Source: Bradyrhizobium quebecense (lineage in GTDB: Bacteria; Pseudomonadota; Alphaproteobacteria; Rhizobiales; Xanthobacteraceae). From it: DNA of 64,000 bases. The stretch spans positions 1,984,001 to 2,048,000 of the forward strand of contig NZ_CP088022.1 of NCBI RefSeq assembly GCF_013373795.3, written 5' to 3'. How positions within the stretch are numbered: position 1 is the first letter of the stretch; the number at the start of each line of letters is the position of its first letter. Position numbers and translations under genes: made by a program. Of this stretch, positions 19,853-28,263 are shown piece by piece. The notes beneath the pieces were generated by a model. The model was not told the DNA's origin. It saw only the letters and a program-made list of their open reading frames with translations, and did not search any database.

Positions 19853-20839
19853 GTGCACATTCTGATTCTGGGCGCCGCCGGCATGGTCGGCCGCAAGCTG
19901 ACCGAGCGTTTGCTGCGCGAGGGCCGCCTCGGCAAGCAGGGCATCAGCAGGATGACCTTGCAGGACGTGGTCGCGCCGGCCAAGCCCGCAAACGCCGCGA
20001 TCCCGGTCAATGTCGTCGCGTCCGATTTCGCCGATGCCGGCGCCGCGGCGCCCCTGATCGCCGAGCGCCCGGACGTGATCTTCCATCTCGCCGCGATCGT
20101 CTCGGGCGAGGCGGAGGCCGAGTTCGACAAGGGCTACCGGATCAATCTCGACGGCACCCGCTATCTGATCGACGCGATCCGCGCCGTTGGCGGCGGTTAC
20201 AAGCCGCGGCTGGTATTCACGTCCTCGATCGCGGTGTTCGGCGCGCCGTTCCCGGAGAAGATCGGTGACGAGTTCTTCCATACGCCGCTGACGAGCTACG
20301 GCACGCAGAAGTCGATCTGCGAGCTCCTGATCAACGACTACACCCGCAAGGGTCTGCTCGACGGGATCTCGATCCGTCTGCCGACGATCTGCGTGCGTCC
20401 GGGCAAGCCGAACAAGGCGGCGTCCGGTTTCTTCTCCAACATCATCCGTGAGCCGCTGGCGGGCGAGGAGGCGATCCTGCCGGTGTCCGAGGATGTCCGG
20501 CACTGGCACGCTTCGCCGAAATCGGCCGTCGGGTTTCTGGTCCACGCCGGAACGATGGACCTCAATGCGATGGGGCCGCGGCGCAATCTCAGCATGCCCG
20601 GGATGTCCGTCACCGTCGGCGAGCAAATCGCGTCGCTGGAGCGCGTTGCCGGCAAGAACGTGACCGCGCGGATCAAGCGGGTGCCCGATCCGACCATCAT
20701 CAGCATCGTCTCGGGCTGGCCGCGCGATTTCGCCACCGACCGCGCGCTGAAGCTCGGCTTCACCACTGCCGAGAAGACGTTCGACGACATCATCCGCATC
20801 CACATCGAGGACGAGCTCGGCGGCAAGTTTGCCGCCTGA
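19853..20839 (+). CDS. NAD-dependent sugar-acid dehydrogenase, DenD-like (extended SDR)
   Basis: A 328-aa extended SDR resembling D-erythronate 2-dehydrogenase (DenD/YgbL neighbours). The Rossmann motif GAAGMVG is at residues 8-14, with catalytic S125 (TSSIAVFG), Y149 and K153 (SYGTQKS), and the active-site region IRLPTICVRPGKPNKAASGFFS follows. Start is GTG at 19853, 2 bp after GGGAGCAGGG. In known erythronate pathways DenD works with a DtnK/OtnK kinase and OtnC aldolase; neither is here. Instead a PfkB kinase and KDPG aldolase follow, so the physiological substrate may differ. Confidence 0.85.
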   Translation: MHILILGAAGMVGRKLTERLLREGRLGKQGISRMTLQDVVAPAKPANAAIPVNVVASDFADAGAAAPLIAERPDVIFHLAAIVSGEAEAEFDKGYRINLDGTRYLIDAIRAVGGGYKPRLVFTSSIAVFGAPFPEKIGDEFFHTPLTSYGTQKSICELLINDYTRKGLLDGISIRLPTICVRPGKPNKAASGFFSNIIREPLAGEEAILPVSEDVRHWHASPKSAVGFLVHAGTMDLNAMGPRRNLSMPGMSVTVGEQIASLERVAGKNVTARIKRVPDPTIISIVSGWPRDFATDRALKLGFTTAEKTFDDIIRIHIEDELGGKFAA

Positions 20840-20868
20840 GCAACGTCCCGGCTAGCGCGGCGCTCGAG

Positions 20869-21825
20869 ATGACCAGGGTTGCCAGCATCGGCGAATGCAT
20901 GATCGAGCTGCGCCAGGCTCCGGGCGGCCAGCTCGGCGGGCTGTATTCGCGCTTCTATGGCGGCGACACGCTCAACACGGCGGTTTATCTGTCCCGGCTC
21001 GGCGTCCACAGCGATTACATCACGGCGCTCGGCGATGATGCGCTGAGCGATGAGATGATCACGGGCTGGGCGAGCGAAGGCATCGGCACCAAGCATGTCG
21101 CGCGATTGGCAGGCAAGCTGCCGGGGCTCTATCTGATCCAGACCGACGACAAGGGCGAGCGGCGCTTCTTCCACTGGCGCGACAGCGCCGCCGCCCGTGA
21201 GCTGATGGATCTGCCCGAGACGGACGACATCCTGAACTCGCTCGCGAGTTACGACATCGTCTATCTCTCGGCGATCACGCTCTCGATCCTGCGCGAGGAC
21301 GGACGGGAGCGGCTGATCGCGGCGCTGAAGCGTGCGCGGCTGCTGGGCACGCGCTTCGCGTTCGATACCAATTTCCGCGCCCGCGGCTGGCCTGACCTGA
21401 ATGTCGCGCGGAAGGTCTTCAGCAGCGCGTTCGAGACCGCTGATATTGTGCTTGCCTCGACGGAAGATCTGGCGCCGCTCTATCCTGACGAGAGCAACAC
21501 GGCGCTGCTCGCCGGCATCTCGAGCCCCGAGGTCGTGCTGAAGCTCGCCGAGCCCGCCTGCATCGTGCGTTCTCGTGCCGGGACGAACGAGGTGCGGGCG
21601 GAGCCGCTCACCAAGCCGGTGGTCGATACCACGGCGGCCGGCGACAGTTTTGCCGCGGCCTATCTCGCCGCACGGCTCGGCGGCGCCGAGCCCGAGGAGG
21701 CGGCACGCGCCGGCCATCGTCTGGCCGGGGTCGTGGTGTGCTATCCCGGTGCGATCATTCCACGCTACGCCATGCCGCCGAAGAAGGCGCCTCGTCCCCC
21801 ACCATCCCGCAAGGCCTCGCAATGA
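20869..21825 (+). CDS. kdgK: PfkB-family sugar kinase, 2-keto-3-deoxygluconate kinase-like
   Basis: A 318-aa ribokinase/PfkB protein. The N-terminal VASIGECMIELRQ and YGGDTLNTAVYLSRLG blocks and the C-terminal DTTAAGDSFAAAYLAARLGG (catalytic Asp in the GD motif) match KdgK. It would phosphorylate 2-keto-3-deoxygluconate or a related keto-deoxy acid. Its stop overlaps the aldolase start as ATGA (21822-21825), which strongly supports consecutive steps KDG to KDPG to pyruvate plus glyceraldehyde 3-phosphate. Confidence 0.9.
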   Translation: MTRVASIGECMIELRQAPGGQLGGLYSRFYGGDTLNTAVYLSRLGVHSDYITALGDDALSDEMITGWASEGIGTKHVARLAGKLPGLYLIQTDDKGERRFFHWRDSAAARELMDLPETDDILNSLASYDIVYLSAITLSILREDGRERLIAALKRARLLGTRFAFDTNFRARGWPDLNVARKVFSSAFETADIVLASTEDLAPLYPDESNTALLAGISSPEVVLKLAEPACIVRSRAGTNEVRAEPLTKPVVDTTAAGDSFAAAYLAARLGGAEPEEAARAGHRLAGVVVCYPGAIIPRYAMPPKKAPRPPPSRKASQ

Positions 21826-22472
21826 CAACGACATCGAAGCAGGACCGGATCGCCGAGCTGATCCGCCAGGCCACCGTGATCCCGGTGCTGACCATCGAGC
21901 GGCTGCAGGACGCGGTGCCGCTTGCCAAAGCATTGGTCGCCGGCGGCGTGCGGACGCTCGAGGTGACGCTGCGGACGCCGGTCGCAGTCGATGCGGCCAA
22001 GGCCATCATCGCCGAGGTGCCCGATGCGGTGGTCGGGATTGGCACAATCCTCAATGCCGACGATCTGGCGCGCGCCGAGGTGCTGGGCGCCACATTCGGT
22101 ATCAGCCCGGGCGCGACGCCCGAGCTGTTGAAGGCGGTGGCTGCCAGCCGGCTGCCTTTCGCGCCGGGGATCGCGACCGCCTCCGAACTGATGCAGGCGC
22201 TCGCGCACGGCTTCGACGTCGTCAAATTCTTCCCCGCCGAGCAGGCCGGCGGTATCAAGGCACTGCGGGCCTTGGCCGGTCCATTCCCGAACGTCAGGGT
22301 CTGCCCGACCGGCGGTATCGGTGAGGCCAATGCGGCGACCTGGCTCGCCGAGCCCAATGTGCTGGCGGTCGGCGGTTCCTGGCTGTGCCCGGCGGCCGAT
22401 ATCCGCGCCGGCAACTGGGCGGGCATAACCGCCATGTGCGCGAAGGCGATGAAAACGCTGAAAGCCGCCTGA
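21822..22472 (+). CDS. eda: 2-dehydro-3-deoxy-6-phosphogluconate (KDPG) aldolase-family protein
   Basis: A 216-aa Eda/KDPG aldolase. The Schiff-base lysine is K135 (FDVVKFFPAEQAGG) and the catalytic glutamate is E47 (RTLEVTLRTP); the GTILNADD and SPGATPELLKA blocks are typical. Cleaves KDPG (or KDPGal) to pyruvate and glyceraldehyde 3-phosphate. The ATG overlaps the kinase stop by 4 bp. An upstream ATG at 21738 in this frame lies inside the kinase gene and is not needed. Last enzyme of the sugar-acid operon. Confidence 0.93.
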   Translation: MTTTSKQDRIAELIRQATVIPVLTIERLQDAVPLAKALVAGGVRTLEVTLRTPVAVDAAKAIIAEVPDAVVGIGTILNADDLARAEVLGATFGISPGATPELLKAVAASRLPFAPGIATASELMQALAHGFDVVKFFPAEQAGGIKALRALAGPFPNVRVCPTGGIGEANAATWLAEPNVLAVGGSWLCPAADIRAGNWAGITAMCAKAMKTLKAA

Positions 22473-22516
22473 AGATACGCTACATAACTCCCGAACAGGC
22501 ACAGGGAGATACGGCC

Positions 22517-23689
22517 ATGACAGCAGCCAGCATTGTGGGTTGGGCGCACACGCCATTCGGAAAGTTTGACGCGGAGACCGTCGAAGGCCTCGTCGTCAAG
22601 GTCGCCAACGAGGCGCTCGCCGATGCCGGCATTGCCGCGTCCGACGTCGACGAGATCATGCTCGGCCATTTCAACGCCGGCTTCTCGCCGCAGGATTTTA
22701 CGGCGTCACTGGTGCTGCAGGCCAATCCGGCGCTGCGCTTCAAGCCGACCACCCGCGTCGAGAACGCCTGCGCCACCGGATCGGCCGCCGTGCACCAGGG
22801 CATCCGCGCCATCGAGGCGGGCGCCGCGAAGATCGTACTCGTCGTCGGCGTCGAGCAGATGACGAAGACGCCAGGTCCGGAGATCGGCAAGAACCTCCTG
22901 AAGGCGTCCTATCTGCCTGAGGACGGCGACACGGTCGGCGGTTTCGCCGGCGTGTTCGGCAAGATCGCGCAGGCCTATTTCCAGAAATACGGCGACCAGT
23001 CGGATGCGCTGGCGATGATCGCCGCCAAGAACCACAAGAACGGCGTCGCCAACCCCTACGCTCAGATGCGCAAGGATTTCGGCTTCGAGTTCTGCCGCGC
23101 CGAGAGCGACAAGAACCCGTTCGTCGCCGGTCCCTTGAAGCGCACCGATTGCTCGCTGGTCTCCGACGGCGCTGCCGCGCTGGTGCTGACCGATGCCGAG
23201 ACCGCCAAGACCATGGGCAAGGCGGTGAACATCCGCGCCACTGCCCATGCGCAGGACTTCCTGCCGATGTCAAAGCGCGACATCCTGCAGTTCGAAGGCT
23301 GCACCGTCGCCTGGCAGCGCGCGCTGCAGAAGGCCGGCCTGCAGCTCTCCGATCTCTCCTTTGTCGAGACCCACGACTGCTTCACCGTCGCCGAGTTGAT
23401 CGAATATGAAGCGATGGGCCTGACGCCAAAGGGGCAGGGCGCGCGCGCGATCATGGAAGGTTGGACCCAGAAGGACGGCAAGCTGCCGGTCAATCCGTCC
23501 GGCGGCCTCAAGGCCAAGGGCCATCCGATCGGCGCCACCGGCGTTTCCATGCATGTGATGAGCGCGATGCAGCTCGCCGGGCAGGCGCCCGAGGGCATGC
23601 AGCTCAAGAACCCGCAGATCGGCGGCATCTTCAACATGGGCGGCGCTGCGGTCGCCAACTACGTCTCGATCCTCGAGCCGGCGAGGTAG
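22517..23689 (+). CDS. SCP-x-type thiolase / acetyl-CoA acetyltransferase
   Basis: A 390-aa thiolase-superfamily enzyme with its catalytic residues intact: nucleophile C85 (VENACATGSAA), HDCF (THDCFTVAELIEYEAMGL) and GHPIGATG. Probably cleaves a 3-ketoacyl-CoA. The ATG at 22517 follows ACAGGGAGAT; the earlier ATG at 22385 is inside the aldolase gene. The CoA-ligase gene starts 1 bp after its stop, so these are co-transcribed. Compare the second thiolase-like gene at 28264, which lacks the Cys. Confidence 0.9.
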   Translation: MTAASIVGWAHTPFGKFDAETVEGLVVKVANEALADAGIAASDVDEIMLGHFNAGFSPQDFTASLVLQANPALRFKPTTRVENACATGSAAVHQGIRAIEAGAAKIVLVVGVEQMTKTPGPEIGKNLLKASYLPEDGDTVGGFAGVFGKIAQAYFQKYGDQSDALAMIAAKNHKNGVANPYAQMRKDFGFEFCRAESDKNPFVAGPLKRTDCSLVSDGAAALVLTDAETAKTMGKAVNIRATAHAQDFLPMSKRDILQFEGCTVAWQRALQKAGLQLSDLSFVETHDCFTVAELIEYEAMGLTPKGQGARAIMEGWTQKDGKLPVNPSGGLKAKGHPIGATGVSMHVMSAMQLAGQAPEGMQLKNPQIGGIFNMGGAAVANYVSILEPAR

Positions 23690-23690
23690 C

Positions 23691-25229
23691 TTGAACATTG
23701 CCGAATGGCTGGCGGCGACGGCACGGGCGCGTCCCGATGCGCCGGCGCTGCTGACCGGCTTCGACCTCGACGCCGACTATGCAACTTTTGCCCGCCGCGC
23801 CGCCTCGATCGGGGCGGCGCTGGCGCGCGATCACGGCATTGCTGCCGGCGACCGCATCGCGCTATTTGCCGGCAATTGCACGCGATATCTCGAATGCCTC
23901 TATGGCATCTGGTGGATCGGCGCCGCCGCGATCCCGATCAACGCCAAGCTGCACGGCCGCGAGGCGGCGTGGATCTGCGGCAATGGCGGCGCCAAACTGG
24001 CTTTCGTGTCCGACGACACGATCGGGGCGCTGACCGAAGCGAAGGACGATTGCCCGGCGGGCATGACAATACTGTCGGTCGATAGCGATGCCTACAACAC
24101 GATGCGAAGCGGCGAAGGGCCAGCTGCGCCATTGCCGCGCGAAGGCAACGATCTTGCCTGGCTGTTCTACACCTCAGGCACCACCGGCCGTCCCAAGGGC
24201 GTGATGCTCAGCCACGGCAATCTGGTTGCCATGTCGCTGTGCTATCTCGCCGACGTCGACCCGGCGACGCCGAACGATGCCTCGCTCTATGCGGCGCCGA
24301 TCTCGCATGGCGCGGGTCTCTACAATTTCCCGCATGTCCGGATGGGCGGTCGCCACGTCGTTCCCGAGTCCGGCGGATTCGATCCGAACGAGGTGCTCAA
24401 CCTCGGCCGCCAGCTCGACAACGTCGTGATGTTCGCGGCGCCCACCATGGTGCGCCGCCTGGTCGATGCCGCCAAGAAGCGTGGCGAGAACGGCGAGGGA
24501 CTGCGCACCATCATCTATGGCGGCGGGCCGATGTACACGGCCGACATCATCGATGCGATCGCGACCATGGGCCAGCGCTTCGTGCAGATCTATGGCCAGG
24601 GCGAGTCGCCGATGACGATCACGGCGCTGTCGCGCGACTGGCACCGCGCGAGCGATCATCCGCGCTATCTCGAACGGCTGGCTTCGGTCGGCACCGCGCA
24701 GAGCGTCGTCACCGTGCGCATCACCGACAAGGACGGCAAGCCGCAGCCCGCAGGCGAGACCGGCGAGATCGAGGTCAAGGGCTTAACCGTGATGCTCGGC
24801 TACTGGAACAATCCGAAGGCCAATGCCGAGACGCTGAAGGACGGCTGGCTGCGCACCGGCGATGTCGGCCGCCTCGACGCCGACGGCTTCCTGACGCTGT
24901 CAGACCGTTCCAAGGACGTGATCATCTCCGGCGGCACCAACATCTATCCCCGCGAGGTCGAGGAAGCGCTGCTGACGCATCCGGATGTCCGCGAGGTCTC
25001 CGCGATTGGTGTGCCAGATCCGGAATGGGGCGAGATCGTCGTCGCCTGCGTCGTGCTCGAGGACGGTGCCGCCGCCGACGACGGCAGGCTCGACGCGCAT
25101 TGCCTTGCCTCGATCGCCCGCTTCAAGCGGCCGAAGCGCTATGTCTATCTCGATGCCCTGCCGAAGAACAATTACGGCAAGGTGCTGAAGACCGCTTTGC
25201 GGGAAATGATGGCCAAGGGCATGGGCTAA
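23691..25229 (+). CDS. AMP-binding acyl-CoA synthetase
   Basis: A 512-aa ANL-superfamily ligase activating a carboxylic acid to its CoA ester through an acyl-adenylate. The P-loop-like motif FYTSGTTGRPKG is at residues 159-170, the adenylate-binding IYGQGESPMTI and LRTGDVGRLDADGFL follow, and the C-terminal domain has NYGKVLK with the acyl-adenylation lysine. The start is TTG at 23691, 1 bp after the thiolase stop, with GAGG inside the thiolase end as ribosome site. The acid substrate is unknown. Confidence 0.9.
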   Translation: MNIAEWLAATARARPDAPALLTGFDLDADYATFARRAASIGAALARDHGIAAGDRIALFAGNCTRYLECLYGIWWIGAAAIPINAKLHGREAAWICGNGGAKLAFVSDDTIGALTEAKDDCPAGMTILSVDSDAYNTMRSGEGPAAPLPREGNDLAWLFYTSGTTGRPKGVMLSHGNLVAMSLCYLADVDPATPNDASLYAAPISHGAGLYNFPHVRMGGRHVVPESGGFDPNEVLNLGRQLDNVVMFAAPTMVRRLVDAAKKRGENGEGLRTIIYGGGPMYTADIIDAIATMGQRFVQIYGQGESPMTITALSRDWHRASDHPRYLERLASVGTAQSVVTVRITDKDGKPQPAGETGEIEVKGLTVMLGYWNNPKANAETLKDGWLRTGDVGRLDADGFLTLSDRSKDVIISGGTNIYPREVEEALLTHPDVREVSAIGVPDPEWGEIVVACVVLEDGAAADDGRLDAHCLASIARFKRPKRYVYLDALPKNNYGKVLKTALREMMAKGMG

Positions 25230-25243
25230 AGCGCGATGAGGCC

Positions 25244-25287
25244 GGGTTGAATCGAAAACATCGAAAACAACCCCATGCACAGTAGGG
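25244..25287. repeat. Tandem TCGAAAACA motif, possible dispersed repeat
   Basis: GGTTGAATCGAAAACA is followed at once by a second TCGAAAACA, then CCCCATGCACAGTAG. The two 9-mers are direct repeats. I believe similar blocks recur in Bradyrhizobium intergenic regions, but only one copy is in this window. Confidence 0.4.
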
Positions 25288-25372
25288 ATTGGGGTCACCA
25301 AAGCGGTTAGGGGATAGGCCGCGGCCTCCCGTCGCGCTAAGCTGCTCGCGCCTGTCACCGGGAGAACGGACC

Positions 25373-25573
25373 ATGGGAATCGAGACGTCTCTGTCGCTGT
25401 CGGAAGTGAACGATCGCATCGCAATCCTCCGGGACAATATCCGGCAGCTGATCGAGCAGGCCGCAGGCGCTGCGGGCGCAGAAGTCGAGGAGCGTATCGC
25501 CGAGCGGCTTGAGCAGCAGAATGCGGAACTGGAAAAGCTCCTGAAGGCGCGCGAGACGATGACCGGGCAGTAA
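25373..25573 (+). CDS. Small coiled-coil hypothetical protein (66 aa)
   Basis: A short acidic protein with heptad-like spacing of hydrophobics throughout (VNDRIAILRDNIRQLIEQ, AERLEQQNAELEKLLKARE), so almost certainly helical coiled coil. No membrane segment or cysteine. Start ATG at 25373 follows GGGAGAACGG; an earlier in-frame ATG at 25289 lies in non-coding-looking sequence. It sits alone between the CoA ligase and the CoA transferase. Similar short coiled-coil proteins are common in this group; function unknown. Confidence 0.75.
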   Translation: MGIETSLSLSEVNDRIAILRDNIRQLIEQAAGAAGAEVEERIAERLEQQNAELEKLLKARETMTGQ

Positions 25574-25741
25574 CCGGCATCAGGCCGGCGGTGGACTTCG
25601 TCTTGCCCGCCCGGCGTTCCGCCGCACGGAAACGATCCGGCCGCCGCCGCGCATACGCCCATACGCCCGGCGCAGCTTGATCTCGGCGAAGAGCTCCCGT
25701 TACTAGCTGCGTAACCAGAACATCCGGGAGCGAACAGGACG

Positions 25742-26941
25742 ATGGGACCACTGCAGGGTATCAAGGTCGTCGACATGACGACCGTGCTGATGGGACCCTA
25801 TGCCACCCAGATGCTCGGCGACTACGGCGCCGACGTCATCAAGGTGGAATCGCCTGACGGCGACGTGACGCGGCAGATCGGTCCGACACGGCATCCCGGC
25901 ATGGGACCGGTGTTCCTCAACACCAACCGCAGCAAGCGTTCGGTCTGCCTCGACTTGAAGAAACCGGCGGGGCGCGAGGCCGTGCTGCGGCTGATCGCGC
26001 AGGCGGACGTGCTGGTCTACAATGTGCGCCCGCAGGCAATGGCGCGGCTGCAACTCGGTTACGACGTCGTCGCCAAGGTCAATCCAAGGCTGATCTATGC
26101 CGGCGTGTTCGGCTTCGGCCAGGAGGGACCATACGCCGCCAAGCCCGCATATGACGACCTGATACAGGGCGCCACTGCGCTGCCGGCGCTGATGGCGCAG
26201 ACCTCGGACGGCGTGCCGCGCTATGTGCCGAATGCGCTGGTCGACCGTATCGTCGGGCTCACCGCGGTCGGCGCGATCTGCGCGAGCCTCGTGCATCGCG
26301 ACCGCACCGGGCAGGGCCAGCGCGTCGACATTCCGATGTTCGAGACCATGGCCGGTTTCGTGATGGGCGACCATATGGGCGGCCTGACCTACGATCCGCC
26401 ACTCGACAAAGGCGGCTATGCGCGGCATCTGTCGCCGGACCGGCGGCCCTACAAGACGCTGGACGGCTACATCTGCGTGATCGTCTACAACGACAAGCAG
26501 TGGGAGAATTTCTTCAAGGCGACCGGCCGCGACGATCTGCGCAGCGATCCGAAATTCGCCACCTTCGCCGGCCGCGCCACCAACATCGATGTCGTCTACG
26601 CCGAGCTTGCGCGCATCCTGCAGACCAAGACCACGGCCGAGTGGAACGAGATCCTGGAGAAGGCCGACGTGCCCGTGATGCCGATGCACGATCTCGAGAG
26701 CCTGCTGGAGGACCCGCATATGGTCGCGACCGGCGTCTTCCCCGTGGTCGATCACCCGACCGAGGGCCGCATCCGCAGCATGACGCCGTCGGCGCGCTGG
26801 TCGGAGACCAAGGTCGAGCCGAGCCGGCTGGCGCCCAGGCTCGGCGAGCACAGCGCGGAGATTTTGCGCGAGGCGGGTTTCTCGACCGATGAGATCGCGG
26901 CGATGGTGCGCGACGGCGCGGCCAAAGCGGTGAAGGCATAG
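25742..26941 (+). CDS. CaiB/BaiF-family CoA transferase
   Basis: A 399-aa type III CoA transferase. N-terminal GPLQGIKVVDMTTVLMGPYATQMLGDYGADVIKVE, then NRSKRSVCLDLKKPAGREAVLRL and the FGFGQEGPYAAKPAYDDLIQGATALP block are diagnostic. It exchanges CoA between acids, here probably activating a pathway acid with a CoA donor. Ribosome site GGGAGCGAACAGGACG before the ATG. An acyl-CoA dehydrogenase follows after 11 bp. Confidence 0.92.
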   Translation: MGPLQGIKVVDMTTVLMGPYATQMLGDYGADVIKVESPDGDVTRQIGPTRHPGMGPVFLNTNRSKRSVCLDLKKPAGREAVLRLIAQADVLVYNVRPQAMARLQLGYDVVAKVNPRLIYAGVFGFGQEGPYAAKPAYDDLIQGATALPALMAQTSDGVPRYVPNALVDRIVGLTAVGAICASLVHRDRTGQGQRVDIPMFETMAGFVMGDHMGGLTYDPPLDKGGYARHLSPDRRPYKTLDGYICVIVYNDKQWENFFKATGRDDLRSDPKFATFAGRATNIDVVYAELARILQTKTTAEWNEILEKADVPVMPMHDLESLLEDPHMVATGVFPVVDHPTEGRIRSMTPSARWSETKVEPSRLAPRLGEHSAEILREAGFSTDEIAAMVRDGAAKAVKA

Positions 26942-26952
26942 GAGCACGACAG

Positions 26953-28119
26953 ATGGATTTCGCACTCTCCGCCAATCAGGAATCGATCCGCGACGCCGTC
27001 GCCAAGATCTGCACGCGCTTTGACGAGGCCTACTGGCTGAAGAAGGACAAAGAGGGCGGCTATCCGGCCGACTTCCACCGCGCACTGGCCGATGCCGGCT
27101 GGCTCGGCATCTGCATCCCCGAGGAATATGGCGGCTCCGGGCTCGGTATTACCGATGCCGCGATCATGATGCGCACGATCTCCGAATCCGGCGCCGGCAT
27201 GTCGGGCGCGTCCGCGGTGCACATGAACGTGTTCGGGCTCAACCCGGTGGTGGTGTTTGGCACCAAGGAGCAGTGCCAGCGCATGCTGCCGCCGATCATC
27301 GACGGCCGCGACAAGTCCTGTTTCGCCGTGACCGAACCCAATACCGGCCTCAACACCACCCAGCTCAAGACCCGCGCCGTGCGCCAGGGCGACAAATACA
27401 TCGTCAACGGCCAGAAGGTGTGGATCTCGACCGCGCAGGTCGCCAACAAGATCCTGCTGCTCGCGCGCACTACGCCGCTGGAAGAGGTTCGCAGCCCGAC
27501 CCACGGCCTCAGCCTGTTCTACACCGATTTCGACCGCAAGCGCGTCACCGTGCACGAGATCGAGAAGATGGGCCGCAAGCCCGTCGACTCCAACGAGCTG
27601 TTCTTCGAAAATTTCGAGATTCCGGTCGAGGACCGCATCGGCGAGGAGGGCCGCGGGTTCGAATACATCCTGCACGGCATGAACCCCGAGCGCATCCTGA
27701 TCGCAGCTGAAGCGGTCGGCCTCGGCCAGATCGCGCTGAAGCGGGCGTCGGAATACGCCAAGGGCCGCATCGTGTTCAACCGTCCGATCGGCATGAACCA
27801 GGGGATCCAGCATCCGCTGGCGAAGTGCTGGATGGAGCTCGAGGCCGCCTGGCTGATGGTGCTGCGCGCCGGCTGGCAATATGACCAAAACCTGCCCTGC
27901 GGCCCGGCCGCGAACGCGGCAAAGTATCTCGCTGCGGAAGCCGGCTTTCACGCGTGCGAGCAGGCGGTGATGACCCATGGCGGCTTCGGCTATGCCAAGG
28001 AATATCACGTCGAGCGCTATTTCAGGGAATCGCTGATCCCTCGCATCGCGCCGATCAGCCCGCAGCTCATCCTCAGCTTCATCGGCGAGAAGGTGCTCGG
28101 CCTTCCGAAGTCGTATTGA
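26953..28119 (+). CDS. Acyl-CoA dehydrogenase with IVD-like placement of the catalytic Glu
   Basis: A 388-aa FAD acyl-CoA dehydrogenase: FAVTEPNTGLN and WISTAQVANKILLLA are the flavin-binding strands, and the C-terminal RYFRES precedes the usual active-site loop. Where medium-chain enzymes have the base in YEGT, this protein reads IAPIS (R364-I-A-P367), so that Glu is absent. A Glu at E246 in NPERILIAAEAVG falls where isovaleryl-CoA dehydrogenase carries its base (LERL helix). That suggests a branched or bulky acyl-CoA substrate. It is 11 bp after the CoA transferase. Confidence 0.88.
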   Translation: MDFALSANQESIRDAVAKICTRFDEAYWLKKDKEGGYPADFHRALADAGWLGICIPEEYGGSGLGITDAAIMMRTISESGAGMSGASAVHMNVFGLNPVVVFGTKEQCQRMLPPIIDGRDKSCFAVTEPNTGLNTTQLKTRAVRQGDKYIVNGQKVWISTAQVANKILLLARTTPLEEVRSPTHGLSLFYTDFDRKRVTVHEIEKMGRKPVDSNELFFENFEIPVEDRIGEEGRGFEYILHGMNPERILIAAEAVGLGQIALKRASEYAKGRIVFNRPIGMNQGIQHPLAKCWMELEAAWLMVLRAGWQYDQNLPCGPAANAAKYLAAEAGFHACEQAVMTHGGFGYAKEYHVERYFRESLIPRIAPISPQLILSFIGEKVLGLPKSY

Positions 28120-28143
28120 GGGTGGCCATGCGCTTCCCATCAG

Positions 28144-28242
28144 CGTCATTCCGGGATGCGCCGTCAGGGGCAGGCCCGGAATCCATAACCACGATCGTGA
28201 GTATGGATTCCGGGCTCGCGCTACGCGCACCCCGGAATGACG
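28144..28242. repeat. Palindromic intergenic repeat, CGTCATTCCGGG family
   Basis: A 99-bp two-level palindrome between the acyl-CoA dehydrogenase and the thiolase-like gene. The inner arms are 13 bp and perfect (CCCGGAATCCATA at 28175-28187 against 28202-28214), and the outer ends are CGTCATTCCGGG/CCCGGAATGACG-like. It ends 22 bp before the next start codon. Related to 5755-5857. Confidence 0.85.
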
Positions 28243-28263
28243 TGCTAAGAGAGGTACGCTGAC

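Noticed and set aside
20338..21933. 531-codon minus-strand frame opposite the DenD-like and kinase genes
   Set aside because: Antisense to two genes with clear catalytic motifs; no motif in itself.
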